A stretch of DNA of 64,000 bases from Brachybacterium paraconglomeratum (GTDB lineage: Bacteria; Actinomycetota; Actinomycetes; Actinomycetales; Dermabacteraceae): NCBI RefSeq assembly GCF_003994255.1, contig NZ_ML133852.1, positions 336,520 to 400,519 on the forward strand, in the 5' to 3' direction. Shown one piece after another: positions 29,920-38,877 of this stretch. The translations under genes and the position numbers were made by a program. The notes beneath the pieces are model-generated. The model was not told where the DNA came from. It saw only the letters and a list, made by a program, of their open reading frames with translations, and ran no database searches. Numbering within the stretch: the first letter of the stretch is position 1; each line of letters begins with the position of its first letter.

Positions 29920-30957
29920 ATGATGGATCCGACGACCCTGTTCAGCTACGAGCGCCATGTCGACTCGCGCGCCCTGCACGGCAGAACGCTGCTGGTCACC
30001 CTCGGCGCCTTCACCGATGCGGGCGATGCGCAGCGGCTCCTGGACGACCACCTGCTCAACACGCTCTCCAGCCGTGTCGTGGGACGGCTGGACATGGACC
30101 AGGTGCACGACTACGCCGGGCGCCGCCCCGAGGTCACGCTGCAGCTGGACCACTTCGACGACTACGAGAAGCCCGAGATCCTGCTGCACGAGGTGACCGA
30201 CGAGCAGGGGCAGACCTTCTTCCTGCTCACCGGGCCGGAGCCGTCCTTCCAGTGGGAGCGCGTCGCGAGCGCGCTGCGGATCGTGGTCGAGCAGCTCGGC
30301 ATCGAGCGGACCCTGCTGCTCCAGGGCTTCCCCGCCCCGGTCCCCCATACCCGCGAGCTGCCGGTGACCCGCTTCGCCGGCGACCCGGAGTCGATCGCGG
30401 TGCGCCGCACCATGCCCGGCACCTTCCGCCTCCGCGCCCCGTTCACGGCGCTGCTGACGATGCGGCTGGCCGAGGGCGGGCACGACGTGGTGGGCCTGAC
30501 CGTGCACGTGCCCCAGTACCTCCACGAGATGTCCTTCCCCGATGCCGCGATCGCGCTTCTGACCGCGATCGGCGAGGAGCGGGGTCCCCGGATCGGGGCC
30601 GGCGCGCTCGAGGCGCAGGCGCTCCCCGTGCGCGAGGCGATCGCCGCGCAGATCGAGGCCCAGCCCCAGCTGCAGGAGATGGTCGCCGGGTTCGAGCAGC
30701 GCTACGACAGGATGATCACCTCCGGGGCAGGCTCCGTCGTCCCGAGCGCCGAGGACATCGCCGCCGAGGTCGAGGAGTACCTTGCGAGCTTCGAGGCCGA
30801 GGACGGGCAGGCACCCGAGGGCTCCGACGGGCAGTCGCCGGAGGACACGGCGGGGCCGACGGACGACGAGGGCTCGACCGGCTCCGAGGGGCCGACGGGG
30901 ATCGACGGAGAGACGGATCCCGAGGACCCCTCCGGGCCGGGGACGCCGCAGGCCTGA
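29920..30957 (+). CDS. PAC2-family protein
   Basis: This 345-residue protein resembles the PAC2 (proteasome assembly chaperone 2) family of actinobacteria: ALHGRTLLVTLGAFTDAGDA, LLHEVTDEQGQTFFLLTGPE, LLLQGFPAPVPHTRE and GLTVHVPQYLHE. The last 60 residues are a low-complexity acidic tail rich in Glu/Gly/Ser/Thr (DGQAPEGSDGQSPEDTAGPT). Start ATG 29920 follows GGAGG. The bacterial function is not established. It converges with the transglutaminase gene. Confidence 0.75.
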   Translation: MMDPTTLFSYERHVDSRALHGRTLLVTLGAFTDAGDAQRLLDDHLLNTLSSRVVGRLDMDQVHDYAGRRPEVTLQLDHFDDYEKPEILLHEVTDEQGQTFFLLTGPEPSFQWERVASALRIVVEQLGIERTLLLQGFPAPVPHTRELPVTRFAGDPESIAVRRTMPGTFRLRAPFTALLTMRLAEGGHDVVGLTVHVPQYLHEMSFPDAAIALLTAIGEERGPRIGAGALEAQALPVREAIAAQIEAQPQLQEMVAGFEQRYDRMITSGAGSVVPSAEDIAAEVEEYLASFEAEDGQAPEGSDGQSPEDTAGPTDDEGSTGSEGPTGIDGETDPEDPSGPGTPQA

Positions 30958-30985
30958 GCGGAGCGCCCGGCGGCAGGCGCAGCGC

Positions 30986-31783
30986 TCAGCGCAGCGCTCG
31001 CCGCTCCCCCGGCCGCTCCCGCGGCAGCTCCGGATCGACCACGGCGGTGACCTGGATGCCGGTGAGCGCTACGTCCCCGGCGAGGGTGGTCATGAAGGCC
31101 GTGTCCGCGGCGTCCTGACCGGTGGCGATGCGCACCATGGAGGCGCGCGGCGCGAGATGCGTCGCGTCGACCACCAGCCACTCCCCCTCGACCAGCGCCT
31201 CGACCACGAGGTGGAAGTCCATCGGGCTCAGACCCGGCGCGTACACCGAGGCGCAGCGCGCCGGGATGCCCGCCGCGCGCAGCAGCGTCGCGGTGAGATG
31301 GGCGAAGTCCCGGCACACTCCGCGCCGGGCGACGAAGGTGCTGCGGGCCGAGTCGGTGATCGTGCTCGATCCGGGCACGTAGTCCAGGTGGCCGTGCACC
31401 CAGTCCACGACCGCGTCGAGGGCCTCGATCCCCTCGCGCTCCCCCACGATCTCCTGGGCGCTGCGGGTGAACTCGTCGACCTCGCAGTAGCGGGAGGGGC
31501 GCAGGTGCAGCACCGAGTCCGCCTCGAGCACCCGCGGCGCGGGCGCCTCGCCGATGCCGCGCGCGTCGTAGACGATCTCCACCTCCCCGCCGGGCAGGCC
31601 GTGCAGGAGGTGGAGGCGGCTGCCGAAGCGGTCCCGGGTCTCCGTCACCGGATGCTCGGCCCCGCCCGCGCGCACGCTCAGCGTCTCCTCCGCCACCGGG
31701 GCGTCCGAGACCGCGACCAGCAGAGCGACGTCCGTCCCCTCCTGGACCTCGGCCCTCATCCATGCGCGCACATGACGTTCCAT
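30986..31783 (-). CDS. Transglutaminase-like cysteine protease-fold protein
   Basis: This 265-residue protein has an N-terminal beta-rich transglutaminase domain followed by the catalytic core. The triad is C157 in RRGVCRDFAHL, H191 in SPMDFHLVVE and D206 in LVVDATHLAP. It is related to the bacterial transglutaminase group often called Transglut_core; the substrate is unknown. ATG 31783 is preferred over an earlier in-frame ATG because GAGACT (complement 31795-31790) lies 6 nt ahead. Confidence 0.82.
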   Translation of the reverse strand: MERHVRAWMRAEVQEGTDVALLVAVSDAPVAEETLSVRAGGAEHPVTETRDRFGSRLHLLHGLPGGEVEIVYDARGIGEAPAPRVLEADSVLHLRPSRYCEVDEFTRSAQEIVGEREGIEALDAVVDWVHGHLDYVPGSSTITDSARSTFVARRGVCRDFAHLTATLLRAAGIPARCASVYAPGLSPMDFHLVVEALVEGEWLVVDATHLAPRASMVRIATGQDAADTAFMTTLAGDVALTGIQVTAVVDPELPRERPGERRALR

Positions 31784-31831
31784 CCCCCCAGTCTCCGGCA
31801 TCGGCGGATGCCCGGCGGGCGGCCGGCGCCT

Positions 31832-31860
31832 TTGCCCGGATGTGATCAGCGACATAGGGT
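31832..31860 (+). promoter_or_regulatory. Promoter candidate for the Gfo/Idh-isomerase operon
   Basis: TTGCCC (31832-31837), 17 nt and TAGGGT (31855-31860) resemble a sigma70 promoter, giving an untranslated leader of about 130 nt before GTG 31999. Confidence 0.4.
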
Positions 31861-31998
31861 GGTCACCGGTGCGTCATCGGTGCCCGAGCGCCGTACGCCC
31901 GGGGCGAGGTCGACCCGGGCCCGCGGCCCCGCCGAGCACGCCGCGCACTCGCGGGCTGCTGCCCGCCCGTCCACGACCCGTCGTCCGAAGGAGCCCCT

Positions 31999-33144
31999 GT
32001 GCCCGAGTCCCCCGCCCGTCCGCTCGGCGTCGCCCTGATCGGCTACGCCTTCATGGGCCGCGCCCACTCCCAGGCCTGGCGCACCGTCGGCGCCGCCTTC
32101 GACGTGCCGCCGATCGCACGCCGCGTGATCGTGGGCCGGGACGAGCAGGCCGTCGCGGAGGCGGCCCGCCGCCTGGACTGGGAGGAGCACGCCACCGACT
32201 GGCGCGAGGCGATCACGAGGGACGACGTCGACATCGTCGACATCTGCACCCCCGGCTTCCTCCACGCCGAGATCGCGATCACAGCGCTCGAGGCCGGCAA
32301 GCACGTGCTGTGCGAGAAGCCGCTCGCGAACGACCCGGCCGAGGCGGAGCGCATGGTCGAGGCCGCCCGCGCCGCGCGCGAGCGGGGCCAGGTCGCCGCC
32401 CTCGGCCACACCTACCGGCGCGTGCCCGCCCTCGCCCACGCCCGCGACCTCGTCGCCGCCGGCCGGCTCGGCCAGATCCGCCAGATCCGCGCCTCCTACC
32501 TGCAGGACTGGCTCGTGGACGCCGAGGCCGGGATGACCTGGCGGCTGCGCGAGGAGACCGCGGGCTCCGGCGCGCTCGGCGACATCGGCTCCCATGCGAT
32601 CGACCAGATCCAGTACGTCACCGGGCAGCAGGTCACCGCGGTGCGGGGCCGGCTCGCGACGATGGTCCCCGAGCGTCCGGGCCCCGACGGGCCCGAGCCC
32701 GTCACCGTCGACGACGCCGCCTGGGCCACCCTCGAGCTCGACGGCGGGGCGATCGCGTCCGTGGAGGCCAGCCGCATGGCCACCGGTGCGAAGAACGAGC
32801 TGTCCGTGGAGGTGTACGGCACGAAGGGCGCGCTGCGCTTCGACCTCGAGCGCCTGGACGAGCTGTGGTTCCTCGACGCCACCGCACCGGTCGCCGAGCA
32901 GGGCTTCACCCGGGTGCTCGTCACCGAGCCCGAGCACCCCTATCTCGAGGGCTGGTGGCCGCAGGGCCACATCCTGGGCTGGGAGAACGCCTTCACGAAC
33001 CAGGCCCGCGACCTGCTGCGGGCCGTCCGGGACCGCGACCCCGCCGCCTACTCCCCCGACTTCGAGGACGGGCTCACCCTCCAGCGGATCCTCGACGCCG
33101 TCATCGCCTCCCACCGGGCCGACGGCGCGACCGTCCGCCTCTGA
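31999..33144 (+). CDS. Gfo/Idh/MocA-family NAD(P)-dependent sugar oxidoreductase
   Basis: This 381-residue protein has an N-terminal Rossmann fold (GYAFMGRAHSQAWR), the conserved EKPLANDPAEA after strand five and a C-terminal beta domain (GSGALGDIGSHAIDQIQYVTG) with the usual DIGSH...D region. GTG 31999 follows GAAGGAG. These enzymes oxidise or reduce sugars, inositols or sugar acids. It is followed after 44 nt by a sugar isomerase gene, so a small carbohydrate or cyclitol pathway is likely. The substrate is unknown. Confidence 0.9.
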   Translation: MPESPARPLGVALIGYAFMGRAHSQAWRTVGAAFDVPPIARRVIVGRDEQAVAEAARRLDWEEHATDWREAITRDDVDIVDICTPGFLHAEIAITALEAGKHVLCEKPLANDPAEAERMVEAARAARERGQVAALGHTYRRVPALAHARDLVAAGRLGQIRQIRASYLQDWLVDAEAGMTWRLREETAGSGALGDIGSHAIDQIQYVTGQQVTAVRGRLATMVPERPGPDGPEPVTVDDAAWATLELDGGAIASVEASRMATGAKNELSVEVYGTKGALRFDLERLDELWFLDATAPVAEQGFTRVLVTEPEHPYLEGWWPQGHILGWENAFTNQARDLLRAVRDRDPAAYSPDFEDGLTLQRILDAVIASHRADGATVRL

Positions 33145-33188
33145 CCCCACGCACGCCACCCTCACCGACGAGAAGGAGCCACGCCGCC

Positions 33189-34190
33189 ATGGCGCACCCC
33201 CACACCCTGTTCACCGGCCAGTGGGCCGATCTCACCCTCGAGCAGGTCGCGGAGCTCGCGGCCGGCTGGGGCTACGACGGCCTCGAGATCGCCGTCTCCG
33301 GCGAGCACCTCGACGCGAGCCGCTGGGACGACGAGGCCTACATCGCCGAGCGGCTCGGCATCCTGGAGAAGCACGGGCTGAAGGTCTGGACGATCTCCAA
33401 CCACCTCAAGGGCCAGGCGATCTGCGACGACCCGATCGACTTCCGCCACCAGGCGATCGTCGGCCCCGCCGTGTGGGGCGACGGCGATCCGGAGGGCGTG
33501 CGGCAGCGCGCCGCCGAGGACATGAAGAACACCGCCCGCCTCGCGCAGAAGCTCGGCGTGGACACGGTCGTGGGCTTCACCGGCTCGAAGATCTGGAAGT
33601 ACGTGGCGATGTTCCCGCCCGTCGGCCAGGACGTCATCGACGAGGGCTACCAGGACTTCGCCGACCGCTGGAACCCGATCCTCGACGTCTTCGAGGAGTG
33701 CGGCGTGCGCTTCGCGCACGAGGTCCATCCCTCCGAGATCGCCTACGACTACTGGACCACGAAGCGCACCCTCGAGGCGATCGGGCACCGGGAGTCCTTC
33801 GGCCTGAACTGGGACCCCTCCCACTTCATGTGGCAGGAGATCGACCCGGTCTCCTTCATCACCGACTTCGCCGACCGGATCTACCACGTGGACTGCAAGG
33901 ACATCCGGGTGCGCACCACCGGGCGCAACACCCGTCTCGGCTCGCACCTGCCGTGGGGCGATCCGCGGCGCGGCTGGGACTTCGTCTCCTTCGGCCGCGG
34001 GGACGTGCCGTGGGACGCAGCGTTCCGGGCGCTGCGCTCGATCGGCTACGAGGGCCCGATCTCCATCGAGTGGGAGGACGCCGGGATGGACCGCCTGCAC
34101 GGCGCGAAGGAGGCACTCGAGCTGCTGCGCAGCCTGGACTACCCCGTCTCGGAGCAGTCCTTCGACGCGGCCTTCAGCAACCAGGCATGA
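33189..34190 (+). CDS. Sugar phosphate isomerase/epimerase-like TIM-barrel protein
   Basis: This 333-residue protein of the xylose isomerase-like TIM-barrel superfamily has AAGWGYDGLEIAVSGEHL, VRFAHEVHPSEIAYD, the metal-ligand-type GLNWDPSHFMWQ, YHVDCKDIR and ISIEWEDAGMDR. ATG 33189 follows GAAGGAG. The downstream ORF overlaps by ATGA. Together with the upstream oxidoreductase it likely interconverts and oxidises a ketose or cyclitol. Which sugar cannot be told from sequence. Confidence 0.88.
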   Translation: MAHPHTLFTGQWADLTLEQVAELAAGWGYDGLEIAVSGEHLDASRWDDEAYIAERLGILEKHGLKVWTISNHLKGQAICDDPIDFRHQAIVGPAVWGDGDPEGVRQRAAEDMKNTARLAQKLGVDTVVGFTGSKIWKYVAMFPPVGQDVIDEGYQDFADRWNPILDVFEECGVRFAHEVHPSEIAYDYWTTKRTLEAIGHRESFGLNWDPSHFMWQEIDPVSFITDFADRIYHVDCKDIRVRTTGRNTRLGSHLPWGDPRRGWDFVSFGRGDVPWDAAFRALRSIGYEGPISIEWEDAGMDRLHGAKEALELLRSLDYPVSEQSFDAAFSNQA

Positions 34191-34849
34191 GCCGCGTGCG
34201 CAGAGCCGGGGACCGCGCCGGAGGCGGCCGCGAGTGCGATGAGCGCGAGGCCCTCGCGGCGAGCTTCGCCGCGCTCGGCCCCGAGGCGCCGACGATCCTG
34301 CCCGGCTGGGACGCGGAGGACCTCCTGGAGCATCTCGTGCTGCGGGAGTCCGCGCCGCACCTGATCGTCGGGCCGCGCCTGCCCGGGTCGCTCGGCCGAC
34401 GAGCCCGCGAGGCGCGGGAGAGCCGGCGGGATCGCCCGTGGACGGAACGGGTCGAGGACTTCCGGATGGGCCCCGGCCCGCTCTCCTTCGCCGGACGGAT
34501 GGACCGGCTGAGCGGCCAGGCCGAGCTGCTGATCCATCACGAGGACCTGCGCCGGGGCCGGTGCGGCTGGCAGCCGCGCCGACCGGACGCGGAGCGGGAC
34601 CGGGCGGCGTGGCGGGCGGTCGGTCTCATGGCGCCGCTGGCGATGCGGATCCCGGCCGACGTCACGCTCGTCTCCCCGCGGGGCGGGCGGCGGCTGCGCT
34701 CCCGCGGCGCCGAGGGGAGCCTGCGCGTGCACGGCGAGCCGCTCGAGCTGCTGCTGTGGGTGACGGGCCGCGATGAGGTGGCGCGGGTGCGGATCCACGG
34801 GGACTCCGGCGGCAGGCGGGCGCTGGCGGCGGGGCGCCGCGGGCTCTGA
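34187..34849 (+). CDS. TIGR03085-like (maleylpyruvate-isomerase-fold) protein
   Basis: This 220-residue protein has the actinobacterial pattern EREALAASFAALGPEAPTIL, GWDAEDLLEHLVLRESAPHL and AELLIHHEDLRRGR, matching the TIGR03085 group related to DinB/mycothiol-dependent metal proteins. His residues in HLVLRE and IHHED could bind a metal. It overlaps the isomerase gene by ATGA but has no obvious carbohydrate function. The specific activity is unknown. Confidence 0.7.
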   Translation: MSRVRRAGDRAGGGRECDEREALAASFAALGPEAPTILPGWDAEDLLEHLVLRESAPHLIVGPRLPGSLGRRAREARESRRDRPWTERVEDFRMGPGPLSFAGRMDRLSGQAELLIHHEDLRRGRCGWQPRRPDAERDRAAWRAVGLMAPLAMRIPADVTLVSPRGGRRLRSRGAEGSLRVHGEPLELLLWVTGRDEVARVRIHGDSGGRRALAAGRRGL

Positions 34850-34856
34850 GCCCGCC

Positions 34857-34889
34857 GGCCCCCGCTCGGGTCGTGCTGCGGCGGGGGCC
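34857..34889. terminator. Bidirectional hairpin between convergent genes
   Basis: GGCCCCCGC and GCGGGGGCC form a perfect 9-bp stem with a 15-nt loop, located exactly between the stops of the TIGR03085-like gene and the methyltransferase gene. Confidence 0.65.
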
Positions 34890-34892
34890 TGC

Positions 34893-35912
34893 TCAGCGCT
34901 CGAGCAGGAACAGGCGCGGGTGGTGTCCCTTCTGGAAGAAGCGGTGCTCCCCGGCCCGGCGCCAGCCCGCGGCGCGCTGCTCGAGGACGCGCTGCATGCG
35001 GGTGATCTCGTGGGTCAGCACGCCCAGGCGCGCCCCGGGTGCGGCGAGCTCGGCGGCGCGCTCGAGCAGCGCCGCGAGGAGGTCCTCGTTGCTCTCGTGC
35101 TCGCCGTGGAGGGTGCCCCAGGGAGGGTTGGTGACCAGGCGGGTGAAGCCTCCCTCGAGCTCCGCGGTCAGCACGTCGCCCTCGACCCAGTCGATGCGGC
35201 CTCTGCGCCGGGCCGCGCGCTGGTGCCGGCGCGCCGCGTCCAGCGCCGCGGGATCGAGGTCCACGCCCACGGCGCGGGCCGGTGCCGCCCGGTGCAGCTG
35301 CTCGACGAGGAAGGTGCCCGAGCCGCAGGTCATGTCCAGGAGGGAATCCTCCGCGCCGACGTCCAGGAGGTCCAGGACGGTCGCGGCGATGGTGGCGTTG
35401 ACGGCGCCGGGGTAGTCGACCTCGCGCCATGCCCGGGTCGCCAGCGGGCGCGGCGTGGTGCGCAGCAGCACCTGCCAGGTCCCGGGCGAGGCGCCGCGGC
35501 GCACCCGGGCGACGAGGTCCCCGTCGGCGTCGTCGATCGGGAGATCGGCGAGCTCGGCGAGGGCGGTGGCCAGGCGTCGCATCTCCGGCGTCCCGGCGCC
35601 CGCCGCCTCCAGGCGCAGCCCGTGGAACACCTGGCGGGGGCGCTGCCGGCGCAGGTCCTCGAGCAGCTCGGCGAGGCGCTGCTGCACGGAGGTCTCCAGC
35701 AGCTCCCGGGGGCGGCGCGCGGGGACCGTGAGCGAGGTCGAGGCGGCGACGACGCGGCGCAGGGAGCGGGCGGCGTCGAGATCGTCGGTGCGCAGCATCA
35801 GCTCCGTCGCGGAGACGGTGCGCACGGCACCGAGCTCGCGGGCCTCGGCGAGGGCGCTGGCGGCGCATCCCTCGAGCACCTCGAGCACGAGGTCGTGGGT
35901 CAGCTGCGTCAT
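34893..35912 (-). CDS. SAM-dependent methyltransferase, Trm11/RlmL-like
   Basis: This 339-residue protein has an N-terminal half that resembles a THUMP/ferredoxin-like RNA-binding region (LVLEVLEGCAASALAEAREL). The C-terminal Rossmann methyltransferase has motif I DMTCGSGTFLVEQ, VGVDLDPAALDAAR and the catalytic-loop TNPPWGTLHGEHE (NPPW, for N-methylation of an amino group). It resembles enzymes that make N2-methylguanosine in tRNA or rRNA. ATG 35912 follows GGAGGG. The RNA target is not known. Confidence 0.8.
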   Translation of the reverse strand: MTQLTHDLVLEVLEGCAASALAEARELGAVRTVSATELMLRTDDLDAARSLRRVVAASTSLTVPARRPRELLETSVQQRLAELLEDLRRQRPRQVFHGLRLEAAGAGTPEMRRLATALAELADLPIDDADGDLVARVRRGASPGTWQVLLRTTPRPLATRAWREVDYPGAVNATIAATVLDLLDVGAEDSLLDMTCGSGTFLVEQLHRAAPARAVGVDLDPAALDAARRHQRAARRRGRIDWVEGDVLTAELEGGFTRLVTNPPWGTLHGEHESNEDLLAALLERAAELAAPGARLGVLTHEITRMQRVLEQRAAGWRRAGEHRFFQKGHHPRLFLLER

Positions 35913-36005
35913 CGGGGTCCCTCCAGGGGCGGGGTGCGGGTGGCCACGGCAGGTTACCGCTCGTCGCGGCACCGAGGTGCCCGCCCGGGTCGGTAGACTG
36001 CGGGG

Positions 36006-36797
36006 GTGTTCATCGTGAGTGTGTGTTCCCTGAAGGGCGGCGTCGGCAAGACGTCCGTGACCCTGGGCCTGGCCTCTGCCGCCCTGCACCAGGGGGTGAA
36101 CGCGCTCGTCATCGATCTCGACCCCCAGGGCGACTCGACGCTGGGCCTGCTCGGGGAGCCGGCCTCCACGCTCGATATCGCCGAGGTGCTCTCCTCCCCG
36201 CGCACGGAGACGATCGATCGCGCGATCATCCCCACGCCGTGGTCGAAGGACGCCGCCTCCCACCTCGACATCATCCCGGGCACCAGCCGCTCCGCGGTGA
36301 TGGACTCCCCCGCGCTGAACCAGAAGGACGTGGGGCGGCTGCACCAGGCGCTGGACAAGCGCACCCACCAGTACGACCTGGTCATCATCGACTGCCCGCC
36401 CTCCCTCAACGGGCTCACGCAGATGGCGCTGGCCGCCTCGGACCGCTCCCTCGTGGTGGCCGAGCCGGGCTTCTTCGCGGTCACCGCCGCGGACCGCGCG
36501 CTCAAGCTCGCCGCCGAGATGCACGAGGAGGGCATCGCCCCGCGGCTGCAGCCTCTGGGGCTCGTGGTGAACCGCTACCGTCCGCGCTCCGTGGAGCACC
36601 AGTACCGCCTGGCCGAGCTGCGCGACCTCTTCGGCGACTCGGTCCTGGACCCGGTCATCGAGGAGCGGGTGGGCCTGCAGCAGGCGCAGGGCGGCGCGGT
36701 CCCGCTGCACCGCTATGAGGGCGCCTCCGGCGCGCGCCTCACCGAGGACTTCGACGCGCTGCTGCGCACCGTGATGGACTCGCGCCAGAACTCCTGA
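36006..36797 (+). CDS. ParA/Soj-like P-loop ATPase, orphan
   Basis: This 263-residue ParA-type ATPase has the deviant Walker A KGGVGKTSV (about residues 10-18), LVIDLDPQGDSTLG and switch motif DLVIIDCPPSLNGLTQM. It has no short DNA-binding N-terminus and no parB beside it. GTG 36006 is chosen because TAGACT (35994-35999) lies 6 nt upstream without a Shine-Dalgarno. A role in positioning or partitioning a cellular cargo is possible; the second ParA at 58592-59464 sits in a different operon. Confidence 0.85.
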   Translation: MFIVSVCSLKGGVGKTSVTLGLASAALHQGVNALVIDLDPQGDSTLGLLGEPASTLDIAEVLSSPRTETIDRAIIPTPWSKDAASHLDIIPGTSRSAVMDSPALNQKDVGRLHQALDKRTHQYDLVIIDCPPSLNGLTQMALAASDRSLVVAEPGFFAVTAADRALKLAAEMHEEGIAPRLQPLGLVVNRYRPRSVEHQYRLAELRDLFGDSVLDPVIEERVGLQQAQGGAVPLHRYEGASGARLTEDFDALLRTVMDSRQNS

Positions 36798-36908
36798 GCG
36801 CTCCTCCCCCGCGCGGGCCCCGGTTCTGCGCGGGACCGCGCGGCCGCGGAGCTCGTCGCCCGCGCCGGGCTCCCCGGGCCCCGTGAGCTCGGCGTCGCGC
36901 AACCCCAG

Positions 36909-36945
36909 CACGATCACCGCACGAGTGACACGATCACCGCACGAG
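36909..36945 (+). repeat. 17-bp direct repeat, 20-bp period
   Basis: CACGATCACCGCACGAG occurs at 36909-36925 and 36929-36945, just before the hairpin that ends the ParA gene. No function is evident. Confidence 0.6.
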
Positions 36946-36985
36946 AGAACGGCGGGCCCCCTTCCCCGAGGGTCCCGCCGTTCTC
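36945..36985. terminator. Strong bidirectional hairpin between ParA and merR genes
   Basis: GAGAACGGCGGG pairs perfectly with CCCGCCGTTCTC, flanking a smaller CCC/GGG inner pairing. It sits between two convergent stops. Confidence 0.75.
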
Positions 36986-37008
36986 GTCGGTGGTGGTGCG
37001 GGCGGCGC

Positions 37009-37593
37009 TCAGCCGGCCTGGCGGGAGCGGCGACGCGCCGCGAGCTCGTCCTGGAGGGCGAGCGCCGCGTCGTCGGCCGGGTCGACGCCGGGCAGCACGG
37101 CGAGATCGTTCTCGACCTCGCGCCACACGCGGCCGACGGCGATGCCGAACACGCCCTGGCCGCCCTGGACCAGGTCGAAGACGTCCTCGGCGGAGGTGCA
37201 CTCGTAGACGGAGGCGCCGTCGCTCATCAGGGTGATGCCGGCGAGGTCGTCGATGCCGCGCTCACGAAGAGCTGCGACGGCGATGCGGATCTGCTGGAGG
37301 GAGACGCCCGTGTCGAGGAGGCGCTTGACGACTTTGAGCACGAGGATGTCGCGGAAGCCGTAGAGGCGCTGGCTGCCGGAGCCGTGGGCCGCGCGCACGC
37401 CGGGCTCGACCAGGCCGGTGCGGGCCCAGTAGTCCAGCTGGCGATAGGTGATGCCGGCGGCCTTGCACGCGGCAGGGCCGCGATAGCCGAGCTCGCCAGG
37501 GGTGTCCACCACGTCGTCGAAGAGCACGCCCTGGGCGGGCTCCGCGGGGACGGTGGACTGCTCAGTGCGATCATCGCCTCGGGTGGCGTTCAC
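37009..37593 (-). CDS. MerR-family regulator, Rv1830-type
   Basis: This 194-residue protein has a MerR winged helix (ACKAAGITYRQLDYWARTGL, then DILVLKVVKRLLDTGVSLQQIR). The remainder is helical with DVFDLVQGGQGVFGIAVGRV. This matches the second MerR protein of the mycobacterial garA locus (Rv1830 type). GTG 37593 follows GGAGG; a longer frame upstream lacks a ribosome site. DNA targets are not known from the sequence. It lies 143 bp beyond the FtsR-like gene, so it may have its own promoter. Confidence 0.85.
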   Translation of the reverse strand: MNATRGDDRTEQSTVPAEPAQGVLFDDVVDTPGELGYRGPAACKAAGITYRQLDYWARTGLVEPGVRAAHGSGSQRLYGFRDILVLKVVKRLLDTGVSLQQIRIAVAALRERGIDDLAGITLMSDGASVYECTSAEDVFDLVQGGQGVFGIAVGRVWREVENDLAVLPGVDPADDAALALQDELAARRRSRQAG

Positions 37594-37736
37594 GTCTACC
37601 TCCGGGTTCCGGCTCTCAGAGGGGGAAGGATGAGAGCGCCCGCCCAGAGTAGCGCGAAGTGCCCCCTCTCCGGTACCAACGCGCCGCGCGAAGGTCACGG
37701 AGAGGTGACGAGTGAGGTGCCAGGAACCCGGTGCGC

Positions 37737-38429
37737 TCAGACCTCCCGCAGCTTCGTGCGCAGCATCGCGCCGTGCAGGGTGATCATCGACTCGCCGAGG
37801 TCGCGGGCGAAGTCCTCCGCCTCGCCGCGCGCCGCGGCGTCCCCCGCCCGGGAGCGGGGCCGGGCCACGGAGCGGATCATGTGCGCCTCCCGCTCGGCGG
37901 CGGTACGCAGCATCACCAGATGGCGCGGGTGCAGGCCCTCGTCGGCGAGGTCGCGGGCGGCGGTGACGATCTCGAGCTCGGTGGTGCCGTAGAAGAGCAC
38001 GTCGTCCGTCAGGAAGCCGTACTGCTCCAGCTCGGCGAGGAAGTCCTCCTCCACCCCCGCCTCACGGGCGAGGCCGCGCCGGTCCAGCCGCACCGGCTGG
38101 AGGGTGGAGCTGGGGCCGGGCCGGGAGGCGATCGAGGTGACCTCGGAGTCGACACCGTGCTCGAGCAGATGCTCCTTGATGACCTTCAGCGGCCAGAACC
38201 GGTCCCGCTGCGCGCGCAGCACGAACCGCAGTCGGTCCACGTCCTCGCGGCTGTACTTGCGATAGCCGGCGGGGGTGCGTGCGGGCGCGAGGAGGCCCTC
38301 GGACTCCAGGTAGTGGAGCTTGGAGTGGGCGAGGTCGGGGAACTCGTCCCGCAGCATCTCGAGCACCTGGCCGATGCTCATGCGTGCGGCGGCGGTGGAG
38401 CCCGGCCTGCGCGAGGCGGCGGCCGGCAT
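37737..38429 (-). CDS. ftsR: MerR-family regulator FtsR (Rv1828-type)
   Basis: This 230-residue protein starts its MerR domain with MSIGQVLEMLRDEFPDLAHS (17-36) and continues LHYLESEGLLAPARTPAGYR. It has the longer C-terminal effector part of the actinobacterial protein that follows garA/odhI. In Corynebacterium glutamicum FtsR activates ftsZ and affects cell division; that role is by homology. ATG 38429 is 4 nt after the garA stop, so the genes are cotranscribed. Internal ATG 38381 is an alternative start. Confidence 0.85.
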   Translation of the reverse strand: MPAAASRRPGSTAAARMSIGQVLEMLRDEFPDLAHSKLHYLESEGLLAPARTPAGYRKYSREDVDRLRFVLRAQRDRFWPLKVIKEHLLEHGVDSEVTSIASRPGPSSTLQPVRLDRRGLAREAGVEEDFLAELEQYGFLTDDVLFYGTTELEIVTAARDLADEGLHPRHLVMLRTAAEREAHMIRSVARPRSRAGDAAARGEAEDFARDLGESMITLHGAMLRTKLREV

Positions 38430-38433
38430 CGGG

Positions 38434-38877
38434 TCAGACCGCCCCGGGGAACGGGTGGTACGTCAGGCGGTACTTGCCGATCTGCACGTCCTGGCCGGCG
38501 TGGAGGCGCGCCTCGTCGACGCGTTCCTTGCCCACGTAGGTGCCGTTGAGCGAGCCGAGGTCGCGCACCAGGAAGCCGTCTCCGTCACGCACGAAGGCAG
38601 CATGCTTGCGGGAGACCGTGACGTCGTCGAGGAAGATCTCGCTCTTGGGGTGGCGCCCCGCGACCGTGGTCTCGGAGTCCAGCAGGAAGCGGGCGCCGAG
38701 GTTCGGGCCCTTCCGCACGATCAGCAGCGCACTGCGCGGGGGGAGGTTCTCGATCGCCCGACGATCCTGCGAGGACAGGCCGGGCTCGGCGTCCTCGAGG
38801 GGGTCGCTGGGCGAGATCGCGCTCAGCTTCGACGTGTGGTCGAGATTGGCGTCGTTCCACTCGGTGTTCCCTGACAC
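38434..38877 (-). CDS. garA: FHA-domain protein GarA/OdhI
   Basis: This 147-residue protein has a C-terminal FHA domain with GRHPKSE (74-80), SRKHAAF (89-95) and SLNGTYV (109-115), the phosphothreonine-binding residues all conserved. GarA/OdhI inhibits 2-oxoglutarate dehydrogenase and activates glutamate dehydrogenase until phosphorylated on an N-terminal ETT motif by PknB/PknG. Here the first 50 residues contain only T5 and T15 and no ETT motif, so control may differ. GTG 38877 follows GGAAGGGG; a longer ATG-started frame is open upstream. It is followed 4 nt later by ftsR. Confidence 0.85.
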   Translation of the reverse strand: MSGNTEWNDANLDHTSKLSAISPSDPLEDAEPGLSSQDRRAIENLPPRSALLIVRKGPNLGARFLLDSETTVAGRHPKSEIFLDDVTVSRKHAAFVRDGDGFLVRDLGSLNGTYVGKERVDEARLHAGQDVQIGKYRLTYHPFPGAV

